A DNA stretch of 64,000 nt from Apostichopus japonicus. Taxonomy: Eukaryota > Echinodermata > Holothuroidea > Aspidochirotida > Stichopodidae. Position numbers and translations under genes: made by a program. The stretch lies in NCBI RefSeq assembly GCF_037975245.1, contig NC_092581.1, positions 9,865,303-9,929,302 on the forward strand. The letters run 5' to 3'. Under the pieces are notes generated by a model. It saw nothing but the letters and a program-made list of their open reading frames with translations, had not been told where the DNA came from and did no database searches. Shown here piece by piece: positions 1-14,170 of the stretch; position 1 is the first letter of the stretch, and the number at the start of each line of letters is the position of its first letter.

Positions 1-394
1 AACAATTAGCCTCAACAACTTAGCCTCTTCAGTTAATGCTTCAATGAGAAAACAAAAGGTTTCTGTTATGGCCATATAATTTATCAAATTTATTGTTTCC
101 AATCGGTATCTTGAAGTATTTCTACAGCGTTTTGATCGAACATTAATTATGAGACGGGAGAAAAATCATCTTGAAATCAACAGAACCTCTCTTCGTTTCT
201 TTGAGTGGAGGTTCTTAAGCAATGGAGCTAAGCTTCCGTTCACATCCAAGCAAGTAATATTACCCCCAATGGCAGCGATAGTACCAACTCTACCGAGCTA
301 CAGACACAGTCATAGCGACATAGCCACGTACATTACATTATTTACGGTAATTAGCTACCTAACGAACTAAAGTTTGTTAGGTCTATATATAACA

Positions 395-470
395 TTGAGG
401 AGATGATTACATGGGCCCTCCCCCAGTCAAATGTTGGGGAATACATCCCCATTTCCCCGATCTTGTAACT
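395..470. repeat. Direct repeat, copy 1
   Basis: Shares GATGATTACATGGGCCC, then AGTCAAATGTTGGGGxATAC, then a C-rich stretch and CCCGATCTT with the copy at 573-640. The second copy has GATGATGACATGGCCCC at the start. Confidence 0.8.
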
Positions 471-572
471 TTGTTTTACAAATTGAAAACCATTTTTGAT
501 GAACACTTTTCTATTTAATCATTTTTCATGTGAGAAAAAATATATACTTTCTGGCACGCGCATATCAATAAA

Positions 573-640
573 TGGGGTAGGATGATGACATGGCCCCTAG
601 TCAAATGTTGGGGGATACACCCCCCCCTTCCCGATCTTCC
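573..640. repeat. Direct repeat, copy 2
   Basis: Second copy of the 395-470 sequence in the same orientation, about 105 bp of different sequence between them. Confidence 0.8.
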
Positions 641-3339
641 TGAATGCTCAAAGAGGACTGGGGTTGTGCCCAGGATATATATACCTTGGGGGTCTTTCCT
701 TTAAAAGAACATTGACCGGACTCACAGGCTTGTCAATTGAGCGACTCTGGTATAATGACCACGTGATCATGACTGTGTTACGTCATGTGAAGAGGGTTGG
801 GAATATATACATTATTCAAATGATCTCGGTCAAAGGTTGATGAGCGATCTGCTCTGTGTATCTTGTATCTGTAAAGAACATCCACTACATTATGTTTACA
901 GTTTTAATGTCAAGGAAAATGGGAGTTTAGCTCCAGTTGTTTAGTAGATTTCGTGTCCAGGCTCTATCTTGAGTGATTTCTTTCTTGCAATGCTAACCTT
1001 GTGCAGAATAGCGAACTATTATCATATGGCTATAGCCTATATAGAGAACCACAATAGTTGTTGTTTCGATGTAACCGCAGCATGGATTTCCTTGGCTGAA
1101 CGGGGTAATATATGCCGAATAAAGGACTGACTTGTGCAGAATTAAAGAATTGAGGCATACGGCTTCTTTCTATACCTATTATAAATTACCAACTAATGAT
1201 AGGCTATAACCTATATTAAATGTCTGGATTGTTCCTGTGAGGAATAATGTGATGATGACGTCATCTTCTATCTCCAGTTCTATTAGTTGTCCACTGTCAA
1301 ATACGATCAAACGACCCTCTAAAATTGTTTTCTTGGCATCGTGATACAATCAGACACACAAATATGCAGCCCAACATATTTATTCTTCTAAAGGTATTGC
1401 GAATTATTGTTATGGCAACGTGTTGTATTTTGTGATGGAGATGTTTTTCTCTTGACCATGCTTGATAGAGGTGCTGACCTATTGTGCCATTCCATCGTGT
1501 CGTTATGCTATCGGGTCAGTGTGATAGGGGGAGCCGTAACATTGGACCATTCCGATAACGTAATGTATAGGATTTACAATGTAATGGAGAAGCTTGTGAT
1601 AACAACTCTCTAAAACAGGTAAGAACAAAAATATAAGGCAGGGACTTGAGCATGTCTAAATGTGACGTATTTCGAGTCGCTTGTGCTGGATGTTAAATCT
1701 TCCTTCCCTTTTTTTCTTTTTTTTTTACTTGAAGCATTTTTCAATTCCCATGATCGATTATTTATTCAAGTTTTAAGTATCACCTAATATTGGCGATGTT
1801 TTCGACAACACTGGCGATGTTTACGTTCTTTTTGATAATATAAAAAAGAATCGAACACAGCCATTTCAACATAACGGCGCAGCCTCTTTTGAGGCAAAAA
1901 ACTCTAAGTGGGACGCGACAAAATAGTTTTAAGTAAATGTATGAATCTCGCTATGACGAGCAAAAAGTAGCGTAGGATAACACAAGATATGAAATGTTGC
2001 CACAAGCAATGCGGCGAGCCGCTGTAGAATATATTTTCCGCTCCGTGAATCTTTGCGCATTTCTGGAACCTCATTTCGGTTTGATTATATCCTTTACAAT
2101 AGAAACATCGGTGCAGAAAGATCTTATTTCATCAAAATCCGAGTTTAAAAGTCAAATCAGCCATACTTAAGACCTGAATTGAAAAGTGGAAAAAGCCGCT
2201 TTTTTTCCTGATAGCTGTCCCAGAGTACTTATTAAGATAATTCGGTTAATTGACTATATAGACCCATAATTATCATTCATCACCTTAGACGACTTCTAAA
2301 GTTACATCACATGTCGGTGAAGATTCTTTGACCAGGTTTACTACGAAGTGGGTCGAGAGGTTGTATGATCTTCAAAGTTCACGTTTCTGCTTGAATATAG
2401 GCTACTTCATTACCTTGCACATTATAATGGCTTCGGGTTTTCGTCAAAGCGTGCATAGCATATGTCTCATCGAGAAGCTTCGAGAGTTAAGTGTTGATTT
2501 CATAAAATGTTATTCACTCATTAGCTCTACTTGTCACGTTTCATCTCCAGTTTAATGACGATGACAATTTTCTATTTGACAAATGACTTACATGAATGTG
2601 CTTCGGGCGATATGAATATTTAATAGTCGAATCGTATTCACTTAAAGGTCGTTAGTCATACAAACATCTTTCAAAGTAAACCTTGCTGGTGGTTTCATCT
2701 CTCCGAATGAGTGGAATGACTGAGAGAAATCGAGGCGGATTCTTTTGGACATTTAAGGATGATAATTAGATTGGAAAACTATTTGATGTGACTGATTTGC
2801 ATCCAATTCCTACATAGCTTTTATGGAAATATTGAAAATTGAGATTATCAGTTTCTCACATAAGGGCACAATCGTTTTACATGTCTCAATGAGGTAAGAA
2901 TGTTTTGAGAAAGTGGCAGTTAATTCAATGCTTGTTGGAATCTGAGCATCACTGGTGACCATTGTATGGTTTACTAGTATATCTGAGGTCAATACTGATG
3001 TTCACTTACTGTCACCAATTTAGAAAGTTGACATAGTTTGAAATGATGGAAATTTTAAAATTTGCCTGACGGGATTGGGGGAGATCGCTAGAAAACAGCT
3101 TTAAAGCCATTTGTTTTCTTGGTGATTCAGAGTTTGCAAAAATTAGCATCGCTTCATCATGTCCATGTAAACTTAATACCGGTACATACCGTTCGTAGAG
3201 TGCCTTCTAGCATTCATTGAACAGGTAAATAAAACTACCTACCCACACACGGATTTGTACAAGCTGGAATGGTGGTTTTGTTCTTCTACAAACGTGCGAC
3301 GACATAATAGAGCACACGAATTGGTACTTTCATGTGAGA

Positions 3340-3358
3340 GGGGGGGGGGGGGGGGGGG
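3340..3358. repeat. Poly-G tract of 19
   Basis: Longest uninterrupted G run on the plus strand in the window, followed at 3400-3440 by further G-rich DNA. Confidence 0.95.
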
Positions 3359-6300
3359 CGTGGATACAGACTGGGAGATGTGTGTTTGTGTTTTTTTTGG
3401 GGGGGGGGGTTTGTTTGGTAGGGGGGTGGGGTTGAGATGAGGAATTATGACTTCCTGTATTATTTTCTTTTGGAGAGAGGTGGCCAGCAACTGATGAGAA
3501 GAAATAGCTACACCGCTCAGTGTTACAGCTGACGCGAGCATCAACTTAAAGGAATGTTTGTCAACGAGATATGCACATTATTTTAAGACCAAACCTTACA
3601 TACACTCAATATTTTGCTGCAGCTGTATTTTTAATACGTCATAGGGGACTGACCTGGGACGTGCCCCAGAGGCACCTGTATACGAAGATGGAATCAAAAG
3701 AATTGACGGAAATTGTTACCATCTGTTACGGACAGACAACAGGTGGGTGGAATGGGGATTTTATTTAATTGACAAATGTTAACAATTATATATTTGATCA
3801 AGTTTGTACGTTTAGATCTAAAATTTAATTTTGATTTTAACCAATACATTGTGCTCTCCCCCTCCTTCCTGTTGGAGTTGGGGCATGGGGAGGGGGAGAG
3901 GTAGGGATTGTTCCTCCAGATATTCCTATGGTGCAGGTGTCTTTGAGGATGTGTGTCATTCCATTAACGTTGACTACCAAGGTGCACTGCAGATATATCC
4001 CAGGTTACTTAAATTAAGGATGCACCTCCTTTGGAGGGTGTGGTCGTGGAACGGTTAACAGATGGTGATAAATATTCAATTGATTACTTTTCATTTCTGA
4101 GTTTTCTTCTTTCTTTTTTGTCGATGAAAGGGTGGACTTGGCTGCAAGTCTACTATTGGACAAGGCCCAGTGTGGAGATTGATAGGAGGCATACCAATAT
4201 AGTTAGCTAACATACTCTCATTCATGTGATGTATCTGTTACTAGGGAAAGGAAGATAGGTTTGCCTATTTCTGTCCCCTGTCCTTCTTCCTTCCCCCATG
4301 CCCCTTCCTTACCCTATCCCATGTCCCCACCCCTCCCATCCCCTGATGGGTTATTGATATACTAGTGCATAACCAGTGAAAAGCAGTTAAGGAGATGAGT
4401 GGTGCTAGATGTACATATGGCCCTCAGTAGCACTGTACCAGCAAAGCATAATTAGCAATATCTCATTAATATGGTCACAAAAGATCACATTCAAATCCTG
4501 TTCAGTAAGCAGGGACAACACACCAAAAATACCACAGGTTTGTCATATTTGATGAAACTAAGTCTACCAGAGTTAAAGCTGAGCTGTTATTTCAGTAGAG
4601 TGAACAATATAAAGTAATCATAATCATAAAATTAAGTGCATTTTTTTCCCACGAAACTGCACAATGCATGTCACCAACTGTGTTATATATGCAGAAAGGA
4701 TGTTATTTTAATAGCGGTACGTTTGGGTTAATTCGAGGTCGTTAAGAGATGAAATCGACAAGTTTTTTATTTCACTTTTGATATGTCAGAGATTAAAAAA
4801 AAAAAAAAAAAAGTATTAGAATGGTTAAGAGTAATGCAAAAAAAAAGAAAAAAAAGGTACAGGCCAGCAAAAAAATTAAACTGCAAAGTGTTTTGATTTT
4901 TCTTTCGGACAAACAGCATGTTTAAAATTCACAACGTCACACCTGGTTGAATTATTAATAACTACCACTTTGAGAGAGAATTAAACTGAATGGATTACAT
5001 GAAGAAACAAAGATAAAGAAAAACAAAAAGGAAAAACTCCAAGATGGATGTCAATAGAAAAACATTACAAAATTATGAATTAAAACGTGATGCAAAAAAA
5101 AAGTCTGATGAAAACAAGGCTGCAACGACTGTTATCAATGCATAGTTAGATTTAGATCTCGCTGCTGTGTGTGACATGGGGGGTAAGAGTTAACGGATAA
5201 AAATACAAAAACAATGCATAGCGGTAACAAAAGATGTCGTTAGTTAGGCAGTTAAAATAATGATATCACAAATCAACAGGATATTTTCCATGTATAGCAA
5301 AATTAACATAAAAATCTACATTCTATAGCAAATACTATCTGTATTAGTATAACATTTTGATAAGAAATATTAAACAGATGATGATATTAACCAGAATTGT
5401 TAGAATTTATATTAAGTCTTGGGTTTGTGGAAAACCGAAAAAAAAAACAAAAAAAAAAACAGCAAACACAAATTTTTGCAGTCTTGTCAGAGGGAACTAT
5501 TGACATTGAAAGTAAGATTCCTCACTTAAATTAGAAGACTCCCTCTCCCAAAAGTTTCATAAGTCTTTGCCAAATCCATGCCACGCCCCCTCTCACCCCT
5601 GGGGGTGGGGTGTCTTCACCACCCTTTATCCAAACAGATTCTTTCAGTCATCCTGCCTTACCACTGCTAAGAGCGACAGACTACCGTTATACAAAAAAAC
5701 AAATTTTAAAAAAACTTGCCATTATGCAACATTTTAATCCCTGTCATCAAAACCTACTTCTAGTCAAATTCTTACTGTCAAAAAAAATTCTCTCAACGTC
5801 TTTTCAAACGCACCAATCAAGTCATTGAACCTATTATCTAGCTCTAGTGATTAAAATCAAATTCCTTTGAGCTAGACCTTAGGTACTACATAACAACTTC
5901 AGAGTCTTTTTTTTTTTTAAAGGAGTAGTCCCTGATGTACGAGAGTGAATAAATGTTTTGGGGGATTGGCCTACAAAAGTTCACTTTTTTTTTTCTCCAA
6001 GAGGAAGAAACATTTAGATTGGTATCGGTTGGCGGTCGAGAAAAAATGTTCGCCAAACTGAAACGACACATTTAGCTAGACAATGTGGACACCATACCAC
6101 CTACACAGAAATCGGTCTTTAAAAGTTGTCATCACAATTTTGTTTTTTTTACATAGTTGAATTTTTAGGCCTTCACACCACGGAACTACTCCTTTTTAAT
6201 CTAAATATAAAAGATTGCAAAGACTCGTCAAATTTTATGTAGCGACGAGCAAAAAGTGAGCTTCCATATTACATTTGCCGTTTTTTTTAATTAATTAACA

Positions 6301-9300
6301 ATATGATCTGTTACATAAGTGGTAAAAAAAAAATGAAAAAGAAGAAAATTATTCACATCTGTGACGGAAAGATTCATAGTCGTTAGTATATAGGTATGAG
6401 CCAGGATTATAATAGTATTAATAACACTGAAGGCACTTGATGGAATACGCTAGAATATTCAGGCACATGTCGGTTTGTTAAACGAGGATGTTATCTTGCA
6501 TATCGGTGAACAGAGGTTTGAAACATCATACACAGCAGTAAGAAGATATCCTTAGTGATGACGAGAATAGCCACAAATGGTTTTGTAAAACAAAATGAAC
6601 TAAGATGTCTTCTCTAAAGCTCGGCATACAAAAATAAAACAAAGAAAAAAAGCAATGAAATAGAAAATACTAAAGCTACTTATCTCTATGACAAAAAGAT
6701 TACCAAAAAAAAAAAAAAAATTAATGAATGAATGAAAAAATTGGAACAAGAAATTTGTTTATTTACAGGAAAAAAAAATTCCCATATCCATTTTTTTTAT
6801 AATGGGAATTTAAGCTTCTCTTCTTGTTTTAAATTTTACAAGAATTTTAACATCCATCGTAAAATTTTTGTCAACAGAACCTACATTTTGATGTAATTTC
6901 ATGCTATAACTGTCAACAGTGACAACTATTTTGAACAAAGCTTTTTACAGCTGAAATTTTTGATTTGTTCCAAAACATTAACAGGCAAACAAATGACAGA
7001 AATATGTTGTTTAAATAATGCCTCAAAAAGTTTTCTCAACTTGCAAAGGAGTAATAGAGTTTAAGTTTGAACTATGTTTCTTTTCTTGACACCCCCCCCC
7101 CCCCTTGTGGTTGATTCATAGCTTTCCTTTGTCTAAGAAATGTTTAGAACCACAAAAATGTTCTTTCTGTATTTCTCTCGGATCCCTCCATAGATTTCCA
7201 AGCTAAACTAAAACGTCTAATTAAAGTTCCATATGAAGTTTGATCAAATTTATTTAAATTTATTCAAATTCTATTCCTTTCCCAAGCAACAATCTCTTTA
7301 GTCCCCCCCCCCCCTCCACAAAAAAAAATATATCGATACTGGAACCAAATTACTTAATTGAAATGAAACCTTAGGGTGATGAATTATGGCAGATGATTTA
7401 CGACCCCTGGTGGGTTGCCTCCGCCTCCTCCCAGTATAGGCATGCTTAACTCCCTCATGAAATCTCAGCTTAAATCAAACCATCAGCCACATTAGCCATC
7501 CAATTCAGCATGTCAACTATTGTAATTGCTTAGGACATTTAACTAGAGGCTAAATGAATATAAAACACAGGATTTAAATTGGAAATGCAATCAGTCTGGA
7601 CATTAACATAATTCAAGAGGAATATTTTGGAGATCTCTACCAACCCCCGCTCTCCTCCGACCCACAATCTCTATTCCACACCCACTCTTTATCCCACTTA
7701 ATAACATCTCCGTTACATCCAAACAATTATTCAGCAGAAATGTCCACAACACAGATCGGTAGTATAACCAGGGAGCTGCTACTCTAACTACGTTCCTTAC
7801 GGCACTAGAATTAACTTGAGAGCCTAAAATAACTTGAAACCCGGCCCTTCTGGGGGGGATCCTTCACTGTTGGTCTTACCAGAGAGAAATGCGAGAGACC
7901 AGAGCTGAAGAGCAATCCTTGTTGTAACAGTACAGTAGTAAGATCTTTTAGGTTGGGAAGGTCAAATTTAAAACTCCCCCCAAGCTGTGGGACGATGTTA
8001 TTATTTTTTAGTTCTTCCCCGTGGATTTGTACTAGGCACAGCACCTGTCTAAGCATGTCACATTTAATCCCTAAGGACAGGAGGCCATATGGATATTAAC
8101 TTGAAATGCTAAACCCCATCTTGCTGACATTCATCAACCACATATTATTTATACCAGTTTATATTTGGCCCTCTGCAGGGTTAGATCCCACTGTGCATCA
8201 ATTTTCAATTAGGGTCCCCTATAAATATATTATTTTAGAGGAGCCTCTACCTAAAACTGAATTTTCCAATAATTCCACCAGCTAGTTTCAGTATGCGTGA
8301 GTGAATACCAAAAAAAAAAAAAAAAAAATTGGAAAGATAAAGTTGTTGTTAGTGTGTGGAGTGAAATTTTTTTAATAAAGGTACAGTAAGATCATGGACT
8401 TAAAATAAACTTCTGTTAATATTAAGTGTGATATGGGCTTCACTGCTGATGAGAAGCTGGTTAAACTGAGAAAAATGTATGAACCAAACATTCCATAAAT
8501 ATTTTGTGAAACAAGTTAGTAAAAAAAAAAATTATTATTTTTCGTTGTATTAAAGAATGATAAAGAATGATACGTAGTTAGGTTAGACTATTAACATCCC
8601 TTGAATATAACTTCATTCTAAATATCTCAAAGCAGAAACGGCAACTCATTAAATGTTAAGACAAAGGCCATTGTCATTGTGACATAAGCTAGTTAACAAA
8701 AGGTTAGTTGATTAAGAATAGCATGTAAACAGTCCAGAATCTACCTACTGGGAAGGACAGTGTGTATGTGTATATGAGTTTGTGTGTCTGAGCATGCGTG
8801 GGATGTATTGATGACAACTCCCCCTCCTCCTTCATCCCCCCCCCCCCCCGGATGTAGCAATTTCCTCCAGCGGACGGAAAAAACAAATTTCAACACTGGA
8901 TGGAACCATCTTCAGATCAAAGCTTATGTCATGGCTTGCAATGGTTAAATTTTGTATCAAATGTTTATTTTTGTCAACCGGATAGAAAAAAAAGAACTGA
9001 AGTCTTAATAATGTGAAATAATTACTTAATACAAATGTTTTAATCTGTTTGGATTTTGGACTCCAAAACAAAATATAGAGAGAAAAAAAAAATGCATATA
9101 AAAATACTGTTGATGACCCTGTACAAAAATAAATAAGCACTTTGGTGGTTCCAGTTAGATGTTAGTTTAACCTCTTCTATGTCCCTTAACCCCCCACCCC
9201 TTTCTTCCCCCATGGGCCATAACAAAATTGTGACCTAGAGTTTGTAAGGCACTTCATAAACAGTAGCAAATGGAAAGTTATGCACCAGTAATATGGAACA

Positions 9301-12300
9301 GTAGAAGAACTTGAAACCTGAGGTCAAAATACGCCTTTAATATTATTCATCTTCTCTTTGACACAATTTTAAGTACATGCCTATCTTTAACTTGTTCTCA
9401 CTATTTTCCTTATTTTGAATCTTTATATGTTAGGTTCAACTATTTTGCCTGACATCCTAAATTAATATTTTATGCAAAATTTTCATGAAAAAAAATTGGA
9501 AACTTTTTCCCCCTTACTTTTCCTTGCTAGTATTACTGTTGCATTCTAGAAAAGGAAAAAAATTGATACAACTTGATATCTCGTCAGAAGAAAATTTTCT
9601 CAAGAATAACAAAAATTGACGTAAAAGTCAGTCTCAAATCTTGTCATTAAGTACATAAGCCTGATCAACTTTCAATCAACTAAGAAAAAGGAAAAAAACT
9701 CGGATAAATCACTGCTCAAAATTTGTGCGTCTAAACATGAAAAAAAAAATTTAACAAAGGAATTTTATCTTGCATATCCTGTACCAGTAAAGCCTCTGAT
9801 GTAAATTTTAATTATCCCTCCCCCAACCCCTCCCCTTCGCAAATACATTTTTCAAACGTTTGAAGAATTTTAACCACACACAATGCTATCTTGGTAGTAC
9901 ATTAATTCTATTTTGGTTTTTCTGGTAGTATTCTAATTCAATGTTGAATTAGAGGGCGCTATCATTTCACTTCCTCTTTGTTTAATCAATCAACTAATGC
10001 GGCTCTGTATCCAACACACTTTGCCTCGGGAGTTTGTCGATCGGAGTACAAAGACGACAATTTGTCAGACAGAGACTTCTTCTTTTTTCTCACTTACTCT
10101 TCCCTAATATTAAACAATAAATTTATCTCTCTTTTTGAGTTTTTCTATATTGCTTTAAGAATCTTCTTTTTCTGGACGTATCTCGTTTTTACTTAAATCA
10201 GCTTTCGACCCTGCTTTCCTATCCCCCTCTTCCACTATGCTACAACTAGGAATTAACTACATACATTGAATCCCATTCCTCTGATAGCCCTTCACTCATG
10301 GGCCAATTTGAAACCACCTTTACCCTAACCCTAGCGATAATGGACTGTTCCTATTAAAACAAGATAATATCAGTCTAATTTCACATAACCGACTTTCCCA
10401 AAATATCAAGACCTTTCACTTTTCAAATCTAACATCTTTTGTCACTTCCACTCTCCCCACAAAGAAAAATACCCAAATCTGTTCATGTTTATTGTTCTGT
10501 TTCACCTGTAGGGCAAATTGTTTTCTAACCACAAGCCAACACCATTTTCCAAGAATCCCAGCAAATGGGGGTTGATCTTAACTTTTCCCAACATTGTTAT
10601 GTATGGTACATCACATATAAATTGTTTCCTTTGCAAGAGTCTAAAACGTTCTCATCCAAAAATGCTTCCATAACACCATATTCTTTGACTATGATGTGTT
10701 TTGTTTGATAATATCCTTAGGAAGGGGATCAGTTTTCCTACATCTACCAGTAACTTGAATCCAACATTCTCCAAATTGACCATCAGAAGACATTATTCCT
10801 CCAAAGAAGTTTGCCCCCCCCCCTCACCCATCCCTGTTACCAGCCAGTCTCCAATCCCCACCCCCCACAACACTACTAGTCTCACTTTACAAGCTAATCA
10901 AATACATTAATATATTGGCATTTATAAAAGAGAGAGAAAAGAATGGCAGTTTCTGCAACAAAATTTACAAGAAAAATGATATTTACCTATAAGGATGCCA
11001 CTTTAGAGATGTACCTTACTTTAAACTATTTTTAAACACACACACAAATGTTCCTTTTTTTCTTTCTTTTTGGTTGTCATCTTTTGCTCCCTAGCTATCC
11101 AAAATCTATTTTATCTTTTTAAATTTTTTTTCTTCTTTTTTGGAAGGAGCAAAACTAACTATATACACACTGATAATAGGCAACCCTTTTTTTAAATTTT
11201 GATTAATACTATTTAATAAAAAGAAATATAAGAAGAAGAAATAGAATAAGAAGAGGAAATATTCAAGAAGCAAAAATGTAACAACATAGAAAAGAAAAAA
11301 AAACGTCTCTATACTAACTTTTTGGACGTCAAATAAGGACAAGAAAAAAAAAAGACCCTAAAAATAACGGAAATTATCAAAAATCTTAAACTAGCACTTA
11401 AACGGTTCAGCCTCTTTATAATCATTTGTATCTGTTAATAAACCCTCATAACCTAAAAAACAAAGAGGAATTAATGACACCTCCTTGTAAAAGCTTCTAA
11501 CACCCAAGTACACTCTTTTTCGAGCAGCGGGGAGGGTCGTAACATTTACACTGACAAATGCTCCCTGAGTTTTTTTTTTTTATTAGATAAAATGTACGAC
11601 TATCAAACTCTGGACTCGAAGGAAATGTTTACCAAATGTATCAAATCTTTCCCGCATATAATTCTGACCCGACTTTGCGTATATTCTTTATACTTTTACG
11701 TGTTTATAACATGTCCGGTGTCGTCTAAACATCTCCGATCGACCTAAACTAAAGAAGAATGTGGACCTTTTTTCTTGTCACCGAATAAAGTTTTAGACTT
11801 TTGTAATAATATGAAGAAGTTTAATTCTTCTAGTAAGGAAGATCCAAAGTTGTTTACCTAACCGTGGCAAATATCTCCCCCTCCCATTATTGACAACATT
11901 ATTCACCCCTCCCCTGCTTATACATATATCCTACAGTACAGGTTGCATATCAAACTTTTTGCATAACACAACTCCAGTCTTATTGCTATATTAATCTCCT
12001 GCCGGGCGATCGGCCCGATACGGCGCTGATCAAATTGTTTACGAATATATATATAAGGCAGTGTTGGTGTATGCCAATTGGAAGCCCTTCATATAGGAAG
12101 CTACACTTGGTGCATCTCATGTGCAAGAAATGGTTCCGCTTCCCAATTTGCATAGTTGAAAAAAAAAGAAGGAAATAAAAAAAACCTTAAAAATAATGAA
12201 ATAATTCTATATAATCTAAAGAATTATGTAGAAATGCCTGATCCATGAAAATGTTGTACATCCTCTGCATAGAAGGAGCATGATTTAACTCTCTGTGATG

Positions 12301-13000
12301 AAGGATGAACATACCCTATTCATCTGCAACTCCTCCCCTACCCCTGTCCTCAAGCAAAACCCATCAACCTGTCCACATCCCCACCTGTATGCACAATACA
12401 TATACATCCACACAACAGCTGTTACAACACTACTGTACAGACATATCGCCAGTGACAAACACCTACAGAAGCCTCTAATCACCATGTTAATGAATATGAG
12501 CACACCGTGTTTTCTTGGCAGTTAACATTGCCGAGTTGGAAAAAAACTGCTAGTCAATAAACCCAGCTTATCAGCCTCAGAATGAATTTTCCATTTCCCA
12601 GCTTACATCTACAAATATACAGCAACCAAAAGCATATGACTGTAAGGTTACACAGTTAACGTTACATTGAACCTAATACTAGCAATGTGAAATGAATAAG
12701 TTGTTACAGATTTTTTTTGTATCATGAGGTCAAAGGTCACAATGGCCACTGTTTAAGTATGCAACATTATACACAGGGAATATTACTCAATCAATGTGCA
12801 TTGACAATGTGCCACATATCATAATTTTACGCTTTGTGGTATGTTTTTATTTTATTTTTACACTCAATCGGTGCCATTGTTTGCATGTGACCTTTGACTC
12901 TAACCATGAGACAACAACACAATTATTCAGAAAGAAAATGTTCTTTGATATGGTAAGTACAAAATGCAAGAGTTCATACTCATAATGTTCCATTCCATAC

Positions 13001-13030
13001 ATATATATATATATATATGTATATATACAC
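13001..13030. repeat. (AT)n microsatellite
   Basis: Nine AT dinucleotides (13001-13018), then GTATATATACAC. Confidence 0.95.
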
Positions 13031-13515
13031 ATGTAAGTATGAAAAAACAGGAATATTAATTCTTTAAGAAAACATGCTGACCATTTGGGTGCAGGAGTTA
13101 TTCAGCATTACAATTTTGATCTTAGTAATGTGAAGTTCACAAGACCGGTGCATCCCGTTAGATTGGCCGCAACTACAGCGTTTGAGCAAGGGACTATTTT
13201 TTTCACATGCTCCCGAGGTCAAAATATGATTGGACTGGGAAAACGTGGTTAATAGTTAAAAGTGGTTAATAGCCACTGTTCGGCGATTCAGATCAGATCG
13301 ACGTAGTGGATTCGAACAGCCCATGTCAGCTGCGGATATTAATATCACCCTTAACCACCAAAGTCATTGATGCCGTTTGCGGACATATTCTTGGGCCCTA
13401 ACCCCTGATGATGATGATGAGTAGCAGGGAGCCATTTCTCACTGGATGCATCCGTCTAACATTACAATATTATCAGATTAAAAGCAGTGCATGAATTCTC
13501 TAAATATGATTCTTC

Positions 13516-13838
13516 CTGGGGTTAGGAGTCAAACAAATGAGGTTTAAAATCAACCGGTTAGCAATTTCGATTGATTTTTTGATAGAATTGATTAACGCTG
13601 CCAACATTGAAATGTTGGCAGCTCGGCTGATATTTATATGGTCTCGGGCCTTTTGTAACCAACTTTCTATGGCTCAAAAACTGTTGCAACACAGGATATA
13701 CCATACACGATGTTTGTTTGTCAGACAAAATCGGTCCATCGTATATTCCTAAAATTAATGACACCAGCCGGATAACATAATCCAAACTGAGGTCATGTTT
13801 TGTTGTTGTTGGGAGGTTCTTCAAACTCCTAACCCCAG
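13516..13838. repeat. Pair of perfect 14-bp inverted repeats, 323 bp overall
   Basis: CTGGGGTTAGGAGT at 13516-13529 and ACTCCTAACCCCAG at 13825-13838 are exact complements. The spacing would suit a MITE, but no target duplication is visible directly outside the repeats, so the identity is uncertain. Confidence 0.55.
13597..13622. repeat. Perfect palindrome with 12-bp arms
   Basis: GCTGCCAACATT is followed after two bases by its exact reverse complement AATGTTGGCAGC. It lies inside a larger pair of inverted repeats (13516-13529 and 13825-13838). Confidence 0.9.
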
Positions 13839-14125
13839 TAGTATCTACAACATATCTCCCTTTCATGTTTAATGTGTGGTCTTGTATTAAAACACTCATG
13901 GTTAATAGCATCCACATTGCTAGTATAAAGCTATAAACAAACACTCTACAGGGTAAATCTGTTCCAGTAATATTCACCTTTTTAATTTTTTATTAGTCAA
14001 GGTTAAATTTTCCAACCAATCCCAACTTGCTTTATAGTCCATGTTCACAGGCCTGACTGAATATATCTTTTTTATATAGGGGTAAGGGATGGGGGGGGGG
14101 GGGGAGAGAAGGGCATAATAATAAC

Positions 14126-14170
14126 TGCTTACCCTATGAAACACCCCGTAGATGTTTCACTGGGTAAGCA
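14126..14170. repeat. Near-perfect hairpin, 18-nt arms
   Basis: The left arm TGCTTACCCTATGAAACA pairs with the right arm TGTTTCACTGGGTAAGCA at 16 of 18 positions (the mismatch is a central pair of bases), with a 9-nt loop. It is too short for a typical microRNA precursor and no target duplication was seen. Confidence 0.85.

Noticed and set aside
3239-3544. Proline-rich minus-strand open frame of 101 codons
   Set aside because: It is produced by the poly-G/poly-C tracts at 3340-3440.
13300-13330. TTCGAATCC-like B box on the minus strand suggesting a tRNA
   Set aside because: No matching A box, anticodon arm or acceptor stem at the right spacing.
13558-13977. 139-codon minus-strand open frame with a hydrophobic N-terminal stretch
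   Set aside because: No recognised family, no splice or promoter context, and it overlaps inverted repeats. Kept only as part of a finding.
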